DNA of 51,578 nucleotides from Ferrovibrio sp. (lineage in GTDB: Bacteria > Pseudomonadota > Alphaproteobacteria > Ferrovibrionales > Ferrovibrionaceae), in assembly GCF_029255545.1 (NCBI RefSeq), contig NZ_JANLJJ010000032.1:1-51578 (forward strand), given 5' to 3'. Under the pieces are notes generated by a model. It saw only the letters and a list, made by a program, of their open reading frames with translations. It searched no databases and was not told the DNA's origin. How positions within the stretch are numbered: position 1 is the first letter of the stretch; every line of letters begins with the position of its first letter. This document shows, one piece after another, positions 47,292 through 51,578 of this stretch. Both the position numbers and the translations under genes were made by a program.

Positions 47292-47417
47292 GGCGGCGAA
47301 CTATGCAACTCTTTGCTGAGGAAATCTCGTCCGGTGGGAACCAACCGACGGGCTGGGTTTGGCAGCCGATTGTGACGGGTTTAGGGCATGGAGGGTTGAC
47401 GGCCGGTGAATGCACTA

Positions 47418-47436
47418 TATGTTATAAGATAACGTA
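47418..47436. promoter_or_regulatory. Zur-like box upstream of the zinc-uptake operon
   Basis: TATGTTATAAGATAACGTA is a 19-base palindrome with one mismatched pair; the core GTTAT-AAG-ATAAC (47421-47433) is perfect. It lies 15 bases before the first gene of the znu operon and resembles the AT-rich GTTAT-N3-ATAAC sites reported for alphaproteobacterial Zur. No zur gene is in the window. Confidence 0.65.
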
Positions 47437-47450
47437 AACTCGGATTAGCC

Positions 47451-47585
47451 ATGCACCGCCATTCCCACGATTTCGACCTGCCGATCGCCGTGCTCGCCGC
47501 CGGCGGGTGGATGCGCATGGCCGCCCTGCTGCCGCTGATTGCCGCCCTGTGGGCGGCGGTCTTCTGGGCCATGGCCGTGGAATGA
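47451..47585 (+). CDS. 44-residue His-containing small membrane protein heading the znu operon
   Basis: A short gene not usually annotated: ATG 47451 to TGA 47583-47585. The N-terminus begins MHRHSHDFDLP, with three histidines in the first six residues, and the rest is hydrophobic, with a probable membrane segment from about residue 22 to 42 (MRMAALLPLIAALWAAVFWA). The stop overlaps the znuC ATG (ATGA), so it is translated directly ahead of znuC and lies 15 bases after the Zur-like box. It may be a zinc-related accessory peptide or a leader that couples translation; I know no family for it. Its ribosome site is weak. Confidence 0.6.
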   Translation: MHRHSHDFDLPIAVLAAGGWMRMAALLPLIAALWAAVFWAMAVE

Positions 47586-48385
47586 GCGCCATGCCTGCCA
47601 TCGCCGCATCCGCGCCTGCCGGAGAGATCAGCCTGGAGGATGTCACGGTCGCCTATGACCGGCATCCCGCCGTGCATCATGTCAGCGGCCGCTTCTCCCC
47701 CGGTTCGCTCACCGCCATCATCGGTCCCAACGGCGCCGGCAAGTCGACCCTGCTGAAAGCCATCGTCGGCCAGTTGCCGGTGGCCGATGGCAGCATCGAA
47801 CGTGGCCCGCTCAAACCCCGCGACATCGCCTTCCTGCCGCAGCAGGCCAGCCTCGACCGCGCCTATCCGATCTCCGTGCTGGAAGTCGTGTTGCTCGGCC
47901 ACTGGCAGCGCGTCGGCGCCTTCGGCCGCATCGGCCGCGATGGCATCCGGGCGGCCCGCGAAGCCCTGAGCGCCGTGGGCCTTGAGGGATTCGAGCATCG
48001 TCCGCTTGGCACGCTCTCCATCGGCCAGGCCCAGCGCGCCCTGTTCGCCCGCGTGCTGGTGCAGGATGCCCGCGTGATCCTGCTGGACGAGCCGTTCAAC
48101 GCGCTGGATGCCCGCACCGTGGCCGACCTGCTGGCCCTGCTGCAGCGCTGGCATGGCGAGAAGCGCACGGTGATCGCCGTGCTGCATGATTTCGACCTGG
48201 TACGTCAGCATTTCCCCGAGGCGTTGTATCTGGCGCGGCGGCTGATCGCCTGGGGCCGCAGCGACGAGGTCCTGACGCCGGAGAACCAGCTGGCCGCGCG
48301 TCGCATGGCCGAGTCCTGGGACGACACGGCTCCCCTGTGCGATCCCGGCCACGCTCAGCACAGCCACGGCGGCCACGCCGCCTGA
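47582..48385 (+). CDS. znuC: Zinc ABC transporter ATPase ZnuC
   Basis: A 267-residue ABC ATPase: Walker A GPNGAGKSTLLKAIVGQ, signature LSIGQAQRALFARV, Walker B VILLDEPFNALD, H-loop AVLHDFDLV. The C-terminus ends DPGHAQHSHGGHAA, a His-rich tail likely to bind metal. The ATG at 47582 overlaps the preceding small gene; a longer frame exists to 47507. Metal specificity is inferred from the operon, since the ATPase alone could serve Zn or Mn. Confidence 0.92.
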   Translation: MSAMPAIAASAPAGEISLEDVTVAYDRHPAVHHVSGRFSPGSLTAIIGPNGAGKSTLLKAIVGQLPVADGSIERGPLKPRDIAFLPQQASLDRAYPISVLEVVLLGHWQRVGAFGRIGRDGIRAAREALSAVGLEGFEHRPLGTLSIGQAQRALFARVLVQDARVILLDEPFNALDARTVADLLALLQRWHGEKRTVIAVLHDFDLVRQHFPEALYLARRLIAWGRSDEVLTPENQLAARRMAESWDDTAPLCDPGHAQHSHGGHAA

Positions 48386-48415
48386 TCTTCACCCGTCTGT
48401 TGTCCGGAGCCGCGC

Positions 48416-49291
48416 ATGGGCGCCGCCATTTATGATTTTCTGTTCTCGCCGTTTGCCGAATTCGCCTTCATGCGGCGGGCGCTGGTGGCATGCTTCGCGC
48501 TTGCCTTAAGCGGCGCGCCGATTGGCGTGGTGCTGATGCTGCGTCGCATGAGCCTGTTCGGCGAGGCGATGAGCCATGCCATCCTGCCGGGCGCCGCGGT
48601 CGGGTTCCTGGTCGCCGGCTTCTCGCTGCCGGCGATCAGCGTCGGCGGCATTGTCGCGGGGCTTGTCGTGGCTTTGGCCGCCGGCGCGGCGACGCGCGCG
48701 ACCGACCAGCGCGAGGATGCCAGTTTCGCCGCGTTCTATCTGATCGCGCTGGCGCTGGGCGTCACGCTGATCTCCACGCGCGGCTCGGCGGTGGATGTCA
48801 TGCATATCCTGTTCGGCTCGGTGCTGGCGGTCGATGAAGCCGCCCTGCTGCTGCTTGGCGTGGTGGCTTCCTTAAGCCTGCTGATCTTCGCCGCGATCTA
48901 CCGGCCGCTGCTGGCCGATGGCTTCGACCCGGAATTCCTGCGCAGCGTGGGCGGTGGCGGCACGCTGTATCACTTTGTCTTCCTTGGCCTGGTCGTGGTC
49001 AACCTGGTGGCCGCCTTCCAGGCCCTGGGCAGTCTGATGGCCGTCGGCCTGATGATGCTGCCGGCGCTCGCCGCGCGCTACTGGAGCCGCTCGCTGATTT
49101 CCGCCATGGCGGTGGCCGCCCTGATCGCGGCCCTGTCGGGCTATTGCGGCCTGCTGCTGTCTTACCACGCCGATCTGCCTTCGGGGCCGTCCATCGTGCT
49201 GTTCGCCGGCGGCGGCTATCTGTTGTCGCTTGGTTTCGGCCGGCAGGGGCTGATTCTGCACTGGCGCCAGCGGCGCCATCTGGAGGCCTGA
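48416..49291 (+). CDS. znuB: Zinc ABC transporter permease ZnuB
   Basis: A 291-residue permease of the Zn/Mn family with about eight membrane segments. Family patterns are MLRRMSLFGEAMSHAILPGAAVG and, near the end, QALGSLMAVGLMMLPALAARYW. CGGAG precedes the ATG. It starts 30 bases after znuC and ends one base before znuA. Confidence 0.92.
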   Translation: MGAAIYDFLFSPFAEFAFMRRALVACFALALSGAPIGVVLMLRRMSLFGEAMSHAILPGAAVGFLVAGFSLPAISVGGIVAGLVVALAAGAATRATDQREDASFAAFYLIALALGVTLISTRGSAVDVMHILFGSVLAVDEAALLLLGVVASLSLLIFAAIYRPLLADGFDPEFLRSVGGGGTLYHFVFLGLVVVNLVAAFQALGSLMAVGLMMLPALAARYWSRSLISAMAVAALIAALSGYCGLLLSYHADLPSGPSIVLFAGGGYLLSLGFGRQGLILHWRQRRHLEA

Positions 49292-49292
49292 C

Positions 49293-50228
49293 ATGATCCG
49301 CTTCGTTACCCTGCTTCTTGTGGCGCTCTGCCTTGCCGGCCCGGTCTCGGCGCAACAGGCCGCGCCGAAGCTCAAAGCCATCGCCAGCTTCTCGATCCTG
49401 GCCGACATCGTGGCCGAGATCGGCGGCGACAGGGTGGCCGTCACCACGCTGGTGCCGGCGATGGGCGATGCCCATGTCTATCAGCCGTCTCCCGCCGATG
49501 CCCGCGCGGTTGCCACCGCCGATCTGCTGGTGGCCAGTGGCCTGAATTTTGAGACCTGGCTCGACCGCCTGGTCGCGGCCTCCGGTTTCAGGGGCCGTCG
49601 CATCGTGGCCGCCGAGGGCATCAAGCCGCGCCGCCTGGATGACCATCATGACCATGGCCCCGGTGACAGCCACGGCCATGATCACGGCGATGCCAAGGAC
49701 GATCCCCATGTCTGGCACGACCTGCAGCGCATGCAGACCTATGTGGCCAATATCGCTAACGGTCTGGCCGCGGCCGATCCGGCCAATGCGGACTATTACC
49801 GCGGCCGCGGCGCAGCCTATGCCGCGCAGCTGAAGGAGATCGATCAATGGGCCGCCGCCGAATTCGGCCGTCTGCCTAAGGCCTATCGCAAGGCGATCAG
49901 CCAGCATGACGCTTTCGGCTATCTGGCCGACCGCTACCAGATCGAATTCCTGGCTGCCCAGGGCATGACCACGGCGTCGGAGGCCTCTGCCGAGGCGGTC
50001 GCCCGGCTGATCCGCCAGATCAAGCGCCAGCGTGTACAGGCGGTGTTCTTCGAGAATGTGGTCAATCCCCGGCTGATCGAGCAGATCGCCAGGGAGGCTA
50101 GGGTGAAGGTGGGCGGCCGGCTTTATTCCGATGCCCTGTCACCGCCGGGGGGAGAGGCCGACAGTTTCGTTAAGATGTATCGTCTCAATGTCAGTCGACT
50201 GATCGAGGCCATGCAAAGGGATAGTTGA
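49293..50228 (+). CDS. znuA: Zinc-binding periplasmic protein ZnuA
   Basis: A 311-residue cluster 9 (A-1) metal-binding protein. The signal peptide runs to about residue 21 (GPVSAQ). The metal-site histidines are in GDAHVYQPSPADARA, DPHVWHDLQRMQ and ISQHDAFGYLADRY. A His/Asp-rich loop at about residues 117-131 (DDHHDHGPGDSHGHDHGD) is typical of zinc rather than manganese proteins. The gene follows znuB by one base. No terminator is evident. Confidence 0.93.
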   Translation: MIRFVTLLLVALCLAGPVSAQQAAPKLKAIASFSILADIVAEIGGDRVAVTTLVPAMGDAHVYQPSPADARAVATADLLVASGLNFETWLDRLVAASGFRGRRIVAAEGIKPRRLDDHHDHGPGDSHGHDHGDAKDDPHVWHDLQRMQTYVANIANGLAAADPANADYYRGRGAAYAAQLKEIDQWAAAEFGRLPKAYRKAISQHDAFGYLADRYQIEFLAAQGMTTASEASAEAVARLIRQIKRQRVQAVFFENVVNPRLIEQIAREARVKVGGRLYSDALSPPGGEADSFVKMYRLNVSRLIEAMQRDS

Positions 50229-50264
50229 TCGTGGTCTAATTCAACCTGCTTGGGCAGGGGTAAG

Positions 50265-50278
50265 TTGATCTGCATCAA
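50265..50278. promoter_or_regulatory. Perfect FNR/FixK-type box
   Basis: TTGAT-CTGC-ATCAA matches the FNR/FixK consensus (TTGAT-N4-ATCAA) at all ten fixed positions. Its centre is about 41 bases before position 50313, so a class II promoter with transcription starting there would read into the PAS gene; the weak TAATTT at 50301-50306 would be its -10. No FNR or FixK gene is in the window. Confidence 0.7.
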
Positions 50279-50296
50279 TTGGTGGTGGGAAGGCTG

Positions 50297-50327
50297 CCGG
50301 TAATTTGCAATAATTGCGCATTACCGG
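50297..50327. repeat. 31-base imperfect palindrome abutting the PAS gene
   Basis: CCGGTAAT (50297-50304) and ATTACCGG (50320-50327) are complementary. Inside them TGCAA-type bases (50307-50311 with 50313-50317) pair again, giving 13 of 15 pairs around centre 50312. It lies between the FNR box and the start codon region. It could be a second operator or, in RNA, a hairpin over the ribosome site. Confidence 0.55.
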
Positions 50328-50339
50328 ATGCAGGCCCGC

Positions 50340-50864
50340 ATGACCAAGTACGACAGGGTGCCGACCAACAAGGAGATCTTCTTCGGCGAGGAGGAGATCA
50401 TCGTCAGCAAGACCGACCCGCGCGGGCGCATCACCTATGCCAATGATGTGTTCGTCCGTATTTCTGGTTATTCCGAGCGGGAACTGCTGGAGGCGCCGCA
50501 CAGCATCCTGCGCCATCCCGACATGCCGCGTTGCGTCTTCTGGCTGTTGTGGGAAACCATCGGGAAGGGCAACGAAATCTTCGCCTATGTGAAGAACATG
50601 GCGAAAAGCGGCGATTTCTACTGGGTGTTCGCCCATGTCACGCCCAGCTTCGATCCGCAGGGCCAGATCGTCGGCTATCATTCCAACCGCCGCACGCCGG
50701 ATCGCAAGGCGGTGGACGCCGCCGCCGGGCTGTACAGCCAGCTTCTGGCCATCGAGAACAAGTATGAGGATCGCAAGCAGGGCATGCAGGCCGGCATTGA
50801 GACCGTGCTCAAGCTGCTTGGCGACAAGGGCGTCACCTACGACGAGCTGGTTTTCTCGCTCTGA
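50340..50864 (+). CDS. Stand-alone PAS sensor domain, Aer-like
   Basis: A 174-residue protein with a single PAS domain of the Aer type: ITYANDVFVRISGYSERELLEAPHSILRHPDMP, then LWETIGKGNEIFAYVKNMAKSGDFYWVFAHVTPSFD (50514-50654). In Aer this domain binds FAD and senses redox state. Here it is followed only by ~50 helical residues, and there are no HAMP, chemoreceptor, kinase or GGDEF domains, so it must act through a partner. ATG 50340 is chosen; ATG 50328 directly after the palindrome is an alternative. With the FNR box it is probably expressed under low oxygen. Confidence 0.8.
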   Translation: MTKYDRVPTNKEIFFGEEEIIVSKTDPRGRITYANDVFVRISGYSERELLEAPHSILRHPDMPRCVFWLLWETIGKGNEIFAYVKNMAKSGDFYWVFAHVTPSFDPQGQIVGYHSNRRTPDRKAVDAAAGLYSQLLAIENKYEDRKQGMQAGIETVLKLLGDKGVTYDELVFSL

Positions 50865-50872
50865 TAACGGAT

Positions 50873-50903
50873 CGACCCGGCCGCAGGAACTGCAGCCGGG
50901 TCG
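50873..50903. terminator. Stem-loop between the convergent PAS and PII genes
   Basis: Arms CGACCCGGC (50873-50881) and GCCGGGTCG (50895-50903) pair perfectly, with a further 4-bp inner stem around a GAA loop. It begins 9 bases after the PAS stop and lies 45 bases beyond the PII stop. No T-run is present on either side, so it is a weak or Rho-assisted end. Confidence 0.5.
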
Positions 50904-50947
50904 GTCGTCACGGAACTGAATGCCCGAACTGAACCTTGGGCGCCGTC

Positions 50948-51286
50948 TTACAGGGCGTCGTCGTCGGTCTCGCCGGTCCGGATGCGCAGAGCCTTCTCCA
51001 GATCGACCACGAAGATCTTGCCGTCGCCGATCTGGCCGGTCTTGGCGGCATTCTGAATGGCCTCGATCACGCGGTCGGCGAGGGCGGATTTCACCGCGAC
51101 CTCGATTTTCACCTTCGGCAGGAAGCTGACGGCGTATTCCGCCCCGCGGTAGATCTCGGTATGGCCTTTCTGCCGGCCGAACCCCTTCACCTCGGTGACG
51201 GTCAGGCCCTCGACGCCGAGGCTGGTAAGCGCCTCTCGGACCTCGTCGAGCTTGAACGGCTTGATGACTGCCATGACCAGTTTCAT
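50948..51286 (-). CDS. glnK: Nitrogen regulatory PII protein, GlnK/GlnZ-like
   Basis: A 112-residue PII signal protein that reads ATP/ADP and 2-oxoglutarate and binds AmtB or other targets. The T-loop reads GRQKGHTEIYRGAEY, so the uridylylation site Tyr51 is present, and the nucleotide-binding segments KTGQIGDGKIFV and ALRIRTGE follow. The N-terminus MKLVMAVIKPFKLDEVREAL resembles GlnZ/GlnK rather than GlnB. The start at 51286 is chosen with GAGGAG eight bases upstream, over GTG 51295. No amtB follows; the next gene downstream is convergent. A tesB-like gene lies upstream, an association also known around glnK. Confidence 0.9.
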   Translation of the reverse strand: MKLVMAVIKPFKLDEVREALTSLGVEGLTVTEVKGFGRQKGHTEIYRGAEYAVSFLPKVKIEVAVKSALADRVIEAIQNAAKTGQIGDGKIFVVDLEKALRIRTGETDDDAL

Positions 51287-51360
51287 GTGTCTCACTCCTC
51301 AACGTTGTTGGCCGCAAATCGGGTCGTTGCCCGCGCGGCGCGTCGTCGCCGGACTATCCC

Positions 51361-51376
51361 TTCAAGAACCGTGCCG
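51361..51376 (-). promoter_or_regulatory. Possible sigma-54 promoter of the PII gene
   Basis: On the minus strand the 16 bases CGGCACGGTTCTTGAA match the sigma-54 consensus TGGCACG-N4-TTGCA except at the first base and at the C of the -12 GC. It lies 75 bases before the start codon. The GA in place of GC at -12 weakens the case. Confidence 0.35.
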
Positions 51377-51490
51377 GTTGTTACCCCGCGAGTCGGTGGC
51401 CACTTTACCCCGCCCGGAACCGGGGCGGAAAGCGGAAGCCTGCCAGGGCTGCCCAAATCGAGGCTTGGCTGCAAAAATAATAGGCAATGT

Positions 51491-51578
51491 TCAGGCGGCG
51501 TCGGAGGTGCCGAAACGGGCCTCGACCAGGACCCGGCCCTCGCGGCCGTGGATAAAGCCGTTGGAAAACCGCAAATCC
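51491..51578 (-). CDS. tesB: C-terminal end of a probable acyl-CoA thioesterase II (partial)
   Basis: The last 28 codons plus stop of a minus-strand gene that continues outside the window. It reads RFSNGFIHGREGRVLVEARFG near the end, which can be aligned with the terminal strand of TesB hotdog thioesterases (G-x-I-x-x-R-(D/E)-G-R-(L/V)). The gene lies upstream of glnK on the same strand, and tesB-glnK proximity is known in several proteobacteria. The fragment is too short for certainty. Confidence 0.45.
   Translation of the reverse strand, partial: DLRFSNGFIHGREGRVLVEARFGTSDAA

Noticed and set aside
44185-47415. Apparent 1076-residue protein joining PBP region to hydrolase
   Set aside because: Only the last 345 residues are protein-like; the N-terminal part is the PBP gene read in the wrong frame. 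The real genes overlap by ATGA.

Overview
The window looks like a high-GC alphaproteobacterial chromosome, probably from the Rhodospirillales/Azospirillum side of the class. Signs are the ilv and leuA genes, the Rrf2-sufBCDS-sufT-sufA order, the mreBCD-mrdA-rodA cluster, a GlnZ-like PII protein and strong ATGA-type gene coupling. No 16S rRNA or other taxonomic marker is present, so the placement is inference.

Layout: 1-2221 is the end of an ilv operon (acetolactate synthase large subunit C-terminus, small subunit, ilvC) closed by a clear terminator. 2308-5213 is a small accessory operon (Tat-exported Acg-type nitroreductase, MarR regulator, SCP-x-type thiolase) behind a striking double palindromic operator. 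5592-7151 is leuA. 7282-12848 is the rod-shape and elongasome cluster mreB-mreC-mreD-mrdA-rodA. 12994-16391 is tRNA-Lys(CUU) with a 3.3-kb integrative element in its anticodon loop. The element is bounded by 51-bp direct repeats and carries a tyrosine integrase, a truncated McrB-N/HNH nuclease gene and remnants of a His-Xaa-Ser (hxs) radical-SAM peptide system. 16537-18731 holds a small lipoprotein, a rhodanese and a sulfide:quinone oxidoreductase-like flavoprotein, the last two divergent across tandem operator-like palindromes. 18820-25205 holds a CorA-like channel, two proteins I do not recognise (one with an EF-hand), a flavin reductase and a TPR-glycosyltransferase-like protein.

25397-31432 is a complete SUF iron-sulfur operon with its Rrf2 regulator. 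31433-37309 is a glycan or lipid-linked sugar modification group (GT-C membrane protein, methyltransferase, ArnC-like GT2, ArnE-like small flippase, DegT aminotransferase, SDR epimerase/dehydratase). 37863-42104 is ugpBAEC behind a good Pho box. 42220-47291 holds a YgjP-type metallopeptidase, a Bcr/CflA exporter, an alpha/beta hydrolase and a class A penicillin-binding protein. 47421-50228 is a zinc-uptake operon with a Zur-like box and a 44-codon histidine-containing membrane protein coupled to znuC. The right end has an Aer-like stand-alone PAS protein behind a perfect FNR/FixK box, a PII (GlnK/GlnZ) gene, and the last codons of a probable tesB.

The most unusual content is the deleted hxs system inside the tRNA-Lys element, including what looks like an illegitimate-recombination junction between hxsC and the HNH gene. 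The untracked small gene heading znuCBA comes next. All functional calls come from reading motifs and context; no database search was run.
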